Assembly (NCBI GenBank): GCA_007449985.2
Contig: VIIQ02000555.1
Coordinates: 806,001 to 870,000, forward strand
DNA: 64,000 nt
Source of the DNA: Desmodesmus armatus
Lineage: Eukaryota; Chlorophyta; Chlorophyceae; Sphaeropleales; Scenedesmaceae
Direction: 5' to 3'
Shown: piece after piece, positions 33,662-45,100 of the stretch
Layout: the number at the start of each line of letters is the position of its first letter
Position numbering within the stretch: the stretch's first letter is position 1
Notes under the pieces: generated by a model
Databases searched by the model: none
What the model was told of the DNA's origin: nothing
The model's input: the letters and a program-made list of their open reading frames with translations, nothing else
Position numbers and translations under genes: made by a program

Positions 33662-34962
33662 AGGTCACACACAACAGGTTTTGAACGAAACGCAAGATGC
33701 CACCCAGAAAGCCTGGTTTCTCTCAGAAGTCCGGCCGCTGCACACACCCACCGATGCACACCTCACCACCACCGGGGGAAGGGAAGAGCCTGAAGAAGGG
33801 AAGGGAAGGGAAGAACCCCCCCCCCCCCTTCTACTACTACTCCTACACACCTGCTGCCATCACAGAGATAGCACAACAAACCAGAAGGAACAACATACTG
33901 AGGATCAAAACAGAGAAGCCTGACGCTTTGATGAGGATGAAAACTTGCTACAACTTGCTACACTGTGCTGACCCACAAGAGAATGTCACAACTTTGATCA
34001 CAACTTTTGAGGCAGTGGACAGTAAGGACAGTAACCGCCAGAAACCGTACAAGGCTATGACTATATTGTGGCTGCACCACATCAAAAATCACTCGTCATC
34101 AAGCATGTACCTGCATGACGCGAACCGGACAACCTGCTGGCCCTCCCCTGCATCCGCCGCATGATGTGTTCTTGGGTGTGTGATGATGCTGCCACTAGAA
34201 GCCAGTGCACAGCCAATGGGTGCTGGCAGGTTCACGCGGGTCAAGCTCATTGGGTTGGTAGGCACACATGCTGCCTTGCTGACCAGCACATCCTGCACCA
34301 CGTCACAGCAGCCCCAACTGACTGGCAGGTAAATAGGCTCCACTTGAAACCACCCAAGTGCCTCTGCTGCATGTGGGTGGCCTGGCATGGGGACACTGGG
34401 GCTGTGGTGGGGTTGAAGGCAGGATCTCACGGGGTGGCAGCAGGTGTGTAGGAGTAGTAGTAGTAGTGGGGGGGGAGGGGGGCGGGTTTCTTCAGGCTCT
34501 TCCCTTCCCCCGTGCTTGTGTCCCCCTCTGCCCTGGGCAAAATGTACAGGGACACACCCGCCTCAGCACTGGTGGTGAGGTGTGCATCGGTTGGTGTGTG
34601 CAGCGGCCGGACTTCTGAGAGAAACCAGGTTTTCTGGGTGGTGATTGGAGCCAGAACAGAGAAGATTAGCATGGCCCCTGCGCAAGGATGACACACACAA
34701 ATCGAGAAAAGGTTCCAACATATTTTTTTTCCTTCTTCTGAGCTGAACTGAGGGGGGTGGGCGGCTGGTGCTGAGGTGGGGTTGAAGGCAGGATCTCACG
34801 GGGTGGCAGCAGGTGCCCCTCTGCCCTGGGCAAAATGTACAGGGACACACCCGCCTCAGCACTGGTGGTGAGGTGTGCATCGGTTGGTGTGTGCAGCGGC
34901 CGGACTTCTGAGAGAAACCAGAAGGCGTACTGAGTGAGAGAGGTCACACACAACAGGTTTTG
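33662..34962. mobile_element. ~1.26-kb insertion with inverted arms, flanked by 22-bp direct repeats
   Basis: The 22-mer beginning aggtcacacacaacaggttt is present at 33662-33683 and 34941-34962, as expected for a target-site duplication. Inside, the arm at about 33712-33771 is nearly the reverse complement of 34861-34922. A second copy in the right-arm orientation spans about 34409-34630. Copies differ by internal blocks, such as a CTA/TAG-repeat plus poly-G block missing from the right-most copy. No transposase or reverse transcriptase reading frame is visible, so this is a non-autonomous or decayed element of unknown class. Confidence 0.6.
34644..34730 (+). ncRNA. U6: U6 snRNA-like sequence lacking the 5' stem-loop (probable chimeric pseudogene)
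   Basis: The sequence has the ACAGAGA box (34656-34662) and the AGC triad (34668-34670). The internal stem-loop region atggcccctgcgcaaggatg and acaaatcgagaa follow as in green-algal U6. It ends in a tatttttttt run at 34721-34730, the RNA polymerase III terminator. The expected U6 5' end (a hairpin around cttcgg and then atactaaaattgg) is missing. Instead, repeat DNA shared with the flanking copies runs into attggagccagaacagag. U6 pairs with U4 and then with the 5' splice site in the spliceosome, but this copy is unlikely to work. One unspecific base change lies in the acacacacaa stretch. Confidence 0.75.
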
Positions 34963-35352
34963 GAAGAAGTCAGGCTTCGACCAGCCTCACACCCGTGTAC
35001 GCTTCGGCGCGGAAAGCCTGCTTGCACTGCAGAGCCACAGCCGGCCCTGACTGTTGGCACTCTGTTGGGGTCCCTGGCATTATCCTCAGGCTGATCAGTC
35101 CAACATAATTCACTGAGGGCCCAACATGTGTCTTGCTCCTGCTCTGCGGCAGTGGCTGTGACGGGAGGAAGAACGAACGATGGGGCCACACATGTGGTGG
35201 CTTTCCCGGCATAGCATCAGCATTGTACCGCCCTGAAGGTTCTTGTACTGCTGTGACGAGCATCACAGTGTTGGTGAAGCTGACGATAGCAGCTCACAAT
35301 AGCAGCAGGGGCGTAACACATGCTGTAATGGTGATTTTCAGATTCATATTTC

Positions 35353-35368
35353 TTACAGTATGGTTACA
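35353..35368 (-). promoter_or_regulatory. Two TGTAA polyadenylation signals of the monooxygenase gene
   Basis: TTACA at 35353-35357 and 35364-35368 on + reads TGTAA on -, about 180-200 bp past the stop codon at 35550-35552. Confidence 0.5.
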
Positions 35369-35549
35369 TTAGCAAGCTCACACCAGACGCCAGGCACACA
35401 AGCATGCCTGAGCCTCCGTGCACCATACACCCAGTTGCTGCATTGACCAAGACAACTTCGCCAATCTCTGAAAACGGCTGCTCAGACAGACCCTTGCCAC
35501 TCGTGTACTGCACTGACCCAGAACTGAGCCCAGCTGCGCACAGGGCTGC

Positions 35550-38500
35550 TCAGACCAGCCCCTTGCCACTCATGTAAACTGCTGACTCTGCAGCAGCACT
35601 GACTGCAGCACAGTGCTCGTTGAAGGCCTGCAATGTCTCTGGGGACGTGAACCTGCTGCCGGGCACACCCCGCACTTGCTCAGGGTAGTTGTTGGACCAC
35701 ACCTGAAAGTTAACACAAGCACACCACAGTGCACAGCGAGAATGTCAGGCCTATGCACGTGCACACAGGCGCCCTGTTGCCGGACACGTCCGTGTGTGCT
35801 GACATGCCCAATATGCAAACCACATGATGGCTACATTGCCAATGGCTCAACCGTAGTCACATGGCCTGCAGCTCTTCAGCTGCCTGTACAAGGATCAGCC
35901 CAGCACAGATACATTCAGCTGCCCAACAAAGGTCAGCCCAGCACATATGCACTCACCTGAAACTCCCTAAACCTTGCCTGCAAGTCATCGCCTCCTGGCA
36001 GCTGCTCCCAGAATGCCTTGAAGCCTGTGCTGAGCTCCTGCATGTTGGCCATGGTGGATGCATAGTTCTGGATGCTGGTCACACGCTGCACGCGTGCGTC
36101 CTGCAGCACAGCCAACAGCCCACGGTTGTCCGACAAGCAAGCCGAGCACCACATGGACGTGCGTTGACAATGCTAGTAAGTGCTGTGACCAACAGATGCA
36201 ACGGCAAACTATGACGCTGGCTCGACTACGCTGGGCACTCGACATGTGCATATGTCAACCATCACATGTTTGCACACAAGCACAGCGAGTACTGTACTTG
36301 TTGTGCTTGAGGGAAGGCGGGAAAGGTGTCTGATGGAGAAGCAACACGCAGGTGTGTCAGTGCAGACTCTCGTCGTGCCCTTGCCTCAAACTGTTTTGCC
36401 ACAGCCGCTGTGTCAGGCCAGTGCTGTTTGAGAGCCAGCATCAGCTGATGAGCATCCTCAAAGGCAGTCCGTGCACCCTGGCCAGGACCTGCAGCACATC
36501 CCCAGTGACAACAGACATCTGGTGCAGTCATGTGAGCTCACGATGCCGCATGTGGTCGGCAAACACAAGCCCTTGCAAAATGTAAGCCTTCTTCCAATGG
36601 ACAGGGAGGTGCAATGCAGCGGGGCCTCAGTTGATCCTGTGCGTCTGGCTTCCTACCTGAGTACATGGCGTGTGCTGCATCCCCCATCAGCACCACGCGC
36701 CCCCCTGCAGCTGACCAGCTCTTGAGCGGCACCCTGTCCCATGTGGCACGCTCGTAAATTGCTGACTCATTCGTGTCCTCCACCTCCTGCAAGCACCCAG
36801 TACAGATGCATCGTGGTTGTAAGTGTTGCTGCTAAAGGCTCGTCCTTGTGACATCATGGCATGCCATAACGGCGCTCACACCAAACATGACAGCTCAGCC
36901 ACTTGCACATCAAATCCAACAGCAAAGCCATCATCAGGCACTTGAGGCCTCAGCATCAGGCCAATCTAGACAGGCAACCGACAGTCAAAGCAATCCACAA
37001 TCTAGACAGGCAACCGACAGTCAAAGCAATCCACAATCTAGACAGGCAACCGACAGTCAAAGCAATCCACAATCTAGACAGGCAACCGACAGTCAAAGCA
37101 ATCCACAATCTAGACAGGCAACCGACAGTCAAAGCAATCCACCACCACAGCGCATCATATGGCCAGGATGAGGGATGCACATTTGTCAAGCTTCTAACAA
37201 AGGTGCATGGCATGATGCTCCCATGACAACGAGTCGTTTGCAGGATGCCGTTACAGCTTTCAGACCTGCTAACTTGCAATGGCAGAAGCCAGCCGCAGTG
37301 TGGTCCTTTTTACCTTGATAACATCCTCCCAACCATGCTGCCTGAGGCGCTCAATGACGCGTTCCTTGCTGCCTGGGATGCCTCCGCCTCCTTGCTTGTC
37401 AGTGGTGAAGCTTGGCTTGTCAGCAGTGACGCGCAGCTGCACCACAAACACATGGCAGCCAGCAAGCATGAGGTCGTTTGCAAGAAGCATTGCAAGGTTG
37501 TGAGTCAACTTGTGACCATGTAAGGCATCAGTGGTAGACAATGCATGACGCCCAGGCATGTCAGCAGCGACATAATGCTGGCTTGAACTACCAGGCCAGC
37601 TCAAGGACCAGGCGCCCATGCATCTGCATCCCATGAATGAAGGTCACGCAACCGAACCAGCCTGGCTGCTGCACTGGGGTGTCTCAACCGCGATTGTTGA
37701 TGCAGCCTGAAGCACTGTGTCGGTGCATGCGACACACACCTGCCAGAACATGTAATCACAGCCGGCATTGATGACCATCACCTGCACACAACAGAAAAGA
37801 AAAATATTTGACCCCCGGCAGCCAGCTGCCAATTCGGCATAGAAGTGTGCCCACAGAGGTCTTGAAGAGGAGTGATTGGAGGTGCAGCAGTCACAACCCA
37901 GCAGTTTGGCAGGCCCTTATCAGACCTGCTGATCAGCATCATGATCCATAGGCTGTGTACAGGGTATTGGGTAGTAAGCAGGCAGCGTCCTGCACTCACC
38001 ATTGCAGTGGCGCCCCCTCGCTTGTCTGCAACAAACTTGATGGTATCAGCGTTGGGCTGCGAGCTGCTGCCTGGCACATGCCGCACCGCATTCCAGTTCA
38101 TGAAGCCCTGCTCAGTAAGGGACGCACAGGACACCGCCAATCATCGCTATGACTATAGTCAAGCTGTAGGCAAACCAGCAGCAGGCATGCTGTGCCATGG
38201 CACTGTCGGCAACCAAGGGCATATGTCCTCATGTTGACCGTTGCGACCAACTAGCGTGCATTTACAACAATGCAGGCAGCCCACACATGCTGCAAGAATC
38301 CAAGCCAGCTGCACTCACTGCTGTCACAGCAGTCAGTATGATACTCTGTCAACTGTCAACTTGGGCAACAGCCAAGCAGCGCAGAGCACAGCCTATGCCT
38401 AGGGCCGAAACTTGTCGCTTGATAGGCTCAAGTGATAACAAAATGCAGCTGCCGCTTGCTCACCAGGAACCGTGGTCCTGGGTCTGTTGGGAACATGCTG

Positions 38501-40029
38501 GCCCTGACAGCTGACCTCACTCCGTCAGCACCCACCACCATGCGTGTCCTGCAGTAACGCAGCAGCATCATGCACCCAACGCAACTTGCCTGCAGGACCC
38601 TATCTCCCAGTATGTCCACACACGAAACAAGTGGTACTGCTAGGAGGCTGGTGGTGTGGAGACATGTAACTAGTGGTGTTGGCGGAGTGACCATGGGACA
38701 AGCCACACTCAGTGCTTAGGGTGCCCAATATGAGAAGTGACCTGTGCACTGAGCCGCGCCAGGGCAAATTGCCTGTTGCTCTTACTTGATGTCAGGTTTG
38801 CCCTTGAAGTGGCAAGTGATGTAGTGATCACCATCTTGCTGGGACTCACTCCAGCCGGTGCATTTGTGGCCGCAGCGCACATGTTGGTGGTTCACCTGCG
38901 GCAGGCCGGGCCACAACAACGCATGTGGTCACAAGCAAAGGGAGGACGGTCACGGCCGCCTGGACCCAGCAACTGCAACCAGGGGTAAAGCGAGGGATTG
39001 GTGCCTGAGGCCATCCAATAGCTCTGAAGCACAGTGCCTATATGAGGGTTTCTGGAGGTCCTGGCTTGGGTGGTGAAGCTGCTCCTGAAATTATAATATT
39101 TAGGAGCACAGCAGGCACTCGATGCAGCCAAAAAATAGCAGTACTGCTAGAATTGATCATGATGTAGTGACACCCTGCGTCAGACTGTGTATGCACCTTC
39201 ATGCCCCCACCTCATCTGCAAGCAGGTTCTGCATGGAGCCCCACCGCACGGTGTACAGTGGGCACACCAGGTCTGTTGTCTTGAGCTCTGCTGCTGGTGA
39301 CTCAGGGTCTGCGGGGCGGATGTGGGTCTCATTGCGGCGGCTCAGCACCCCAACCTCCCTGAGCCAAGATAGCAGGAAACAAGTGCAAGGTTGGATGAAG
39401 CAGTGAGAGGCATCAGCGGCAGGCAGGTACTGCTGCCTGCTGTGCACGTTACGGGTACTGACGGACCAAAGCGCATGCGCACCTGACGACACTTTCTTGC
39501 TGGTGCTGTCTCTGCTGGCACCTTGCATGCCTGTGCCCTGCATAAGCATCCAGCACTGTCCGCATGCTTGCTGCAGAGACCCCGGTCTGGTCAGGGAGCC
39601 AACATGATGCCTTGTGACAGGACTCACTGGATTTTCTCCTTAATAGTGGGGCAGATGGCCTCCAGTGCATGCATGCCATTCCCTCCTATGCCAATGAGTG
39701 TGCCAGTGGCAGTGCTGCACATCACACATCAACGCTCTCCATCAATACGTGTGGTACATGTGGTTGTGCTGTTCCAGCAACTGCCTGGCAACTCAGCATC
39801 CAGGACAATGAAGTGTGCAAGTGCAAGAAGATGCCTACGGCATGCTGGTGCTGCGGGCTTCACAATGGATTGCAAAAACCACAAGCCAAATTACTTACCG
39901 CAGCTCCTCTGCTGCCTCACACAACTGCCAGTCAAGCCCCAGCTCCTGCAGAGCGATTGCTAAGGCCAATCCACCAAGCCCCCCACCACATATGACCACA
40001 TCATGCACGTGGTCTGTGTCAACAGTCAT
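35550..40029 (-). CDS. FAD-dependent monooxygenase (zeaxanthin epoxidase/salicylate hydroxylase-like)
   Basis: Twelve exons on the - strand: 40029-39899, 39714-39628, 39358-39211, 38895-38786, 38548-38464, 38110-38000, 37781-37740, 37436-37314, 36786-36657, 36488-36346, 36100-35957, 35702-35550; 1407 nt, 468 aa. The FAD-binding GxGxxG (GGGLGGLALAIALQ) is at residues 15-20 with an acidic end to beta-2 (CEAAEEL). The DG motif VGADGVRSAVR is at 165-175. The GD motif VVLMGDAAHAM is at about 311-321 and is followed by GPGQGARTAFEDA. These three motifs define class A flavoprotein aromatic and epoxidase-type monooxygenases, which use NAD(P)H and O2. The substrate cannot be read from the sequence. 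The exon 10 donor (CGT/GTTGCT) is the weakest splice choice. No clear transit peptide is seen, so a chloroplast zeaxanthin epoxidase role is not supported. Confidence 0.88.
36962..37141. repeat. Five exact 36-bp tandem repeats in monooxygenase intron 8
   Basis: Copies start at 36962, 36998, 37034, 37070 and 37106. The unit begins caatctagacaggcaaccga. Its length is a multiple of three, which creates repetitive open frames on both strands, but the array sits wholly in the intron 36787-37313. Confidence 0.92.
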
Positions 40030-42134
40030 TGCTGCCCCACAGAAGAAGTGACACGGGTAGCAGCTGCACTGAGAGGTTCCTGCTGGGGAGTAGTGATCCT
40101 CACAGGATGGCTGTGCTGTGTGTCAGAAGCCCTGCTCCAACAGCAGACAGCTGTAGCACTGCACACTGCTAGGTAGAGCACACTGGGGCGCAGAGAGCAG
40201 AAAGACAATGATTGGGTGCACAAGGTCGACAAGCGATGTGTCCCGGCGGTGTGAAGGTGGTCAGGTAATGCGCAACTGCTACAACCGTTACACGTTTGAC
40301 CGCAGCTCTGCGTCGACAAGTACATGGGACGCGGGTTCCAAGTCAGTCTGTGTGGCAACCACTTGTCGTTGCAGTAAGATCGCAGAGGCTGAAGCTGCCG
40401 TGTCTGTCAACGAAAAGAAGTAGTTAGTGATGTATATGCACTGTGTGGGAACCACTTGTTGTTTCATCGTTTGGCATTGCATCTGCCGTTCCGCAGCGAC
40501 TCTGCCAGACTTTGAGCACCAGCCTGGCAGGGTGGGGGACCAGTCCTTGTTCCTTCCAAGGACGGCGATGTCGATGTGAATGCCTGCCCTGTGGCTGGGA
40601 CAATCAGCTGGCAGGAACCCCGATTCGAGACACATGTCATAAAGATGACACAACACTCCAAAGCTCGCATTGTGTGCCAAGCAGGACATTACAGCACTGC
40701 TCCACAGCTCTCACAGTGTACAGCCCCAGAGTATTTCGAGACCAGCATGTACCACATATTAGCCTGAACCCTGCTGAGCCCATCACACACCATTGACACC
40801 CGCTACACGCCAGCAACCTGGCGTGCGTTATTCAAGGGCAAACCCTACACAACCTTTCTGTTTGCCAGTGCTAGCCTCCAGCTCAAACCAACGTTTGACT
40901 GGGGCTTGTCACAGCCACCTGTGCTCACAGGGCCTGTACTGCAACTGGGCTTGTAACAAACGGCAACAGCAAACAGCTGCTGCGGTAGCCCTCACCTCCA
41001 CCCAAAAAAGCGGAGCCGCACTCAACCAATAGTTGCCCTCCGCCCACAAGCAAGCCACAGCTGATTCGGACAGATGTCGACCCTTCCATCCCAGGAGGCC
41101 TAGGGCGTGATCTAGGGAAAATATATGTACTACTCCCCTGAGGGCGACTAGCAGTCACCATCAGCCCAGGCAAGACAACGCCATGTTGACCGGTGACCTT
41201 ACCGCCACACCCTTCAAGCACGACTGTGGTGCATGTAGGACACAGGCATTCCGAGCACAGCGCAGTGCAGCGCCCCAGAATGTACAAAGCCATTTCCCTG
41301 GGTTGAGTTGCTCTAAAAAGCACCTGTGCCAGCGCCTGACATATACACACCCCTCCATGTGAGGACACACTGCCGCCACACCCAACAGACAGATTTGACA
41401 GACGAGGCACACACAACCCTGGTCCCCAGGCCTGCAGGTGGTGAAGGGATGAAGCCAGACAAGCAAGCATGCGCAGGTGGGTAGACACAAGGTGAAGCAT
41501 GCACACAAAGACACGTCAGCAGGCGCTGGCAGCTAGCCAGAGCACAGGCGCAAGCACAAGTCAACGCAACCGCATCAGCTGGCCGTGTCCTACACTACAC
41601 ATGGTGCGCAGGACGCACATGTGTGGACACAAAGCAACACATACGCAGCCGTCCAGATGCCCGAAACTCCTCCTGCCAATAATTCATCCCAGGACAAGCA
41701 GCCCACCAGTGACGGTTTGTCTCAAGCCAGCCGTTGACTGTGACCCCACCAACAACAAAACCCAGACAGGATGCAATAGACAGAATGCCAATTGCGTGCT
41801 GTTGAACAAAAAGCCCTGCTGGCATCCAAGCCCAAACCTGAGCCGCCCGCGCAGTCAACCCACACAAAGGCCACCTAGGGTGACCGGCACACGTGCTGCT
41901 GAGGACCTCTGAGTCAAAGGGCCAAAAACAGCCGAAGATACACAGTATCCCCCGCCAATCAAGGAGCAAGACAGCATACATGTTGTGTACAAACTAAGTC
42001 TGCAGCAGAGCAGTAAGGGATACTTGGGAATGGGCAAATCAGCAGCCAGGATACATGGGTGTGGTCTGCATGCCGCACACCCTTGTGCCTGCCAGAAAAC
42101 ATGGCAGGCACCAGGCAACCGGCATTGCAGCAAC
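40030..42134. other. Intergenic region between monooxygenase and receptor-like kinase genes
   Basis: The 2.1 kb hold the monooxygenase promoter (next to 40029) and the 3' UTR of the kinase gene. I found no reading frame with a recognisable family, no RNA gene and no clear repeat. The nearest TGTAA on the - strand (TTACA at 40689) is about 1.4 kb from the kinase stop, too far to assign. Confidence 0.5.
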
Positions 42135-45100
42135 TCAACTCACTCCCTTGTCAGACTGGTGATGGTAACACACCTCTGACCAGTCCATGTTTTTGCGGTT
42201 GGTGCTGGGAAGCGCCTCCTGCTGCTGCTGCTGCACCAGCCCTGCAGTCTGAGCTGCCTGCTGCTGTTCCTGCCCCTGCGGCAAGTGCGCTGATTCCTGC
42301 TGCTGCGGCTGCGGCTGTGACTCCTGCTGCCTGCCATACGCTGCCAGCATAGGCACCGGCCTACCCTGCTCCATCTGTTCCAGCATCGTGAAGATGTCGC
42401 TGATGGTAGGCCTGCACACACGGTGTTGACAGACACCGGCGCCATCAGTATCTCTGTCAAATCAGGACTCAAAGCGGTCTACAGAGCTCTGCTGGTGACT
42501 ACATCATTCTGGGTATAACCCCCACTGTCGTGCCTGCCTACCATGGCATGATCTTTAGCTGCTTGCATGCTGCTGTCACGGCCACATGTGTGTAGACACA
42601 GGGAGTGCATCCAGCCAAAGCGTGTTTTAGCTGCCTGCATGTTGCAGTCACGGCCACGTATGTGTTCTAGCTGCCTGCATGTTGCCGTCACGGCCACATG
42701 TAAAAGCAGCGTGAAGGAGTGTACAACCGCACAATGCTGACTGGTCCACTACCCCACCTTGCTTGCGGCTCCTGCTGCCAGCAGGCCTCTGCCATCGCCT
42801 GCAGGTCTCCGTACTGGGGTGGCAAGCCTGAGGGCCACTTGGGCCGCAGGCCCTTGACGGCAACCTCATGAGGCAACAGAGGGATGGGCACACCTGCAGG
42901 CACACACACATGTCATGATGACATTGACATCATGTACCTGCTTGATGCAACTCATGTGTTGACACACCACAACGCATTTTGTGAGACCAGCCTGTCAACA
43001 TTACGACTGGTCATCATGACATGCACTTGTTGGATGCAACTCATGTGTTTGACACCAACATCCCCCTTGTGTGAGAGGCAGCCGTCAAACAGAGAGTATA
43101 TATTTGACTGTTTGTCACACAGAGGCCCCAAAGGGCCCCTTCAACCCCACGTTAGCCCAGAGACCCATGCCATGTCCTGCCAATGCAACTCAACCCTTCA
43201 CCACTGCCCTTCGGTCAGCAAAGCCAAACAGCCGCCATCATGTGTTCACCTGCGTACGCCCGCTGGCTGCTGATGAGTTCATGCAGCAAGATGCCAAACG
43301 CGTAGACATCGCTGGACTTGCTGACATGCCCGTTCATGAAGATCTCAGGGGCCATGTGGGTTGGCGTCTGCAAGCAACACAGCAACCACACGGGGCTTGA
43401 GCTGCCGAGCAAAGGTCGCACCCCGCAACAGAGCAAGGCTGGGTGCACTGATGAAGGGTCAAGTACAAAGAGCTGCAAATGCCCGGACCAAGTCGCGTTC
43501 TGTGCCGGCATGATGATGGCGCACAATGCACGCCTGCAACATGGCTCCCAGGGCATGGCTCAATCCTGCTGCTGCCCGCCTGTACAGGCTACACGCCTGC
43601 CTCCACGTTTGTTCCGTAGACTTACCCCCTGCACACATGCAAACAACACAGGGGAAAGAAACAGCAGCAGGGGTCAGTCAGAGATCACTTGGTGCCGCCT
43701 AGTGCCTGATCGCTGTCACTCTAATCATGACAACCACCACATGTGATGCCTGCGCCCAGGAGCGCCTTGAGGCACTGTCCTTGGCACATGTTGAGTCAGG
43801 CCGAGGACGCTGCAGCTTCAACAAGCATTGATGGTGCCGACTGACACAATCATGCACCCCAGCACGCCAGTCAATCCTGTGCTCACTCACCCGTGCTGCC
43901 AGCGTCGCATGCGTGTCTGAAGGGTCCAGCGGGAGGGCCAACCCAAAGTCAGCCACTTTCGCCGTCACCTGTCACGCACCAACAGCATTGAAAGAACCAC
44001 CAGCAATACTCAGACACCAGTTGCAGTGCAAGGCTGACCAGCAGTGGCTGTGACAGCCTGATGCTGTGGGATATGCCTGCATGCCCGTGCCCATGCGCCC
44101 ATGCAGCACCTTGTACTGAAAAGGCTGTACAACACCCATTACACTTAATTTGGCATAAGGGCGGAAATTTCTACAGTTGAACGCTCCACCGCTGGGCGAT
44201 GCTCTCGAGAACTGTCTCTTGTTTTGTGTGCGGCAAGGTGCAGCAGCTGTTGCTGGGTGGACCCAGCAGGGCTGCCTTGAATCACCCACCTTGTGACCGT
44301 ATGCAGCAGCCCAGACACTGCCCTGGTCTGCCCCGCCTTGTGTGAGCATGACGTTGGCAGCTTTCAGGTCGCCGTGAACCACACCTGTCACCACAACACA
44401 GGCACAACCAGGTCAACACCACAGCCCCTACAACTCATCCCCACCGTGACAGGCACTGCCCAATCTGTCACAGGCGGCACTTTAGCAACTGCGGTTGCGC
44501 AGCTGTCAAGGCACCCTTTGCCTTGCATCCTGTTGCCAACAACAACAGGATGTACTGCATGCATTGTTCAGCAGGGCTTACCTTGGCTGTGCAGGTGCAG
44601 CAGTGCTGCCGCGACGTCATGACACAGCGACAATATACTGTCCAAGGGGAGGTACTTTTCACCCTGCGGGTGCAGGACCCGCCTGTCCAACGCCTCGCGC
44701 AGCGTCCCCTACACCACGCAAAAATGAGCAGCACACAGCAACAGACAACATCCGGTCAGCTTGCAGCCTACTTGCGGTCTGTTGTGATACCTCACAAACA
44801 GCCCTCACACAATCCAAGTGGCTCCCACCACCACCTGCCAGCTTGCAAGATGCTGTTTTGCGCCCCTCCACAAGTGTTTCCGGGGATTCGTTTCAGTGAG
44901 CTGCTGCTTAGGGCTGATGCCAGCCGCATGGCAACACAAGACCACATGACAAAGTTTGCCCCTGACAAAGCAGAGGGATACCCACCGCATTGCACCACTC
45001 CATGATAAGCTTGAGCTCCCAGCCAGTGATTTTGCTGTATGGCTTTGCTACAGGGGACTGGCCTGCAGCTGCACCACCTGGGAATGGGCCGCCAGCTGCA

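Larger units (their letters stand above)
33446..35549. other. Intergenic region with repeat insertion upstream of the ADF gene
   Basis: About 2.1 kb lie between the ADF start and the monooxygenase stop. Some 215 bp remain between the ADF start codon and the left 22-bp direct repeat, so the ADF promoter is either short or overlaps the insertion. The insertion and U6-like sequence are described separately. TTACA at 35353-35357 and 35364-35368 (TGTAA on -) can serve the monooxygenase gene. Confidence 0.6.

Noticed and set aside
36962..37141. Possible CRISPR-like array
   Set aside because: The repeats abut directly with no unique spacers, and the genome is eukaryotic. It is a minisatellite.
36848..37279. 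Repetitive open frames on both strands over the 36-bp array
   Set aside because: They are open only because the repeat unit is a multiple of three without stops. The array lies inside a spliced intron.
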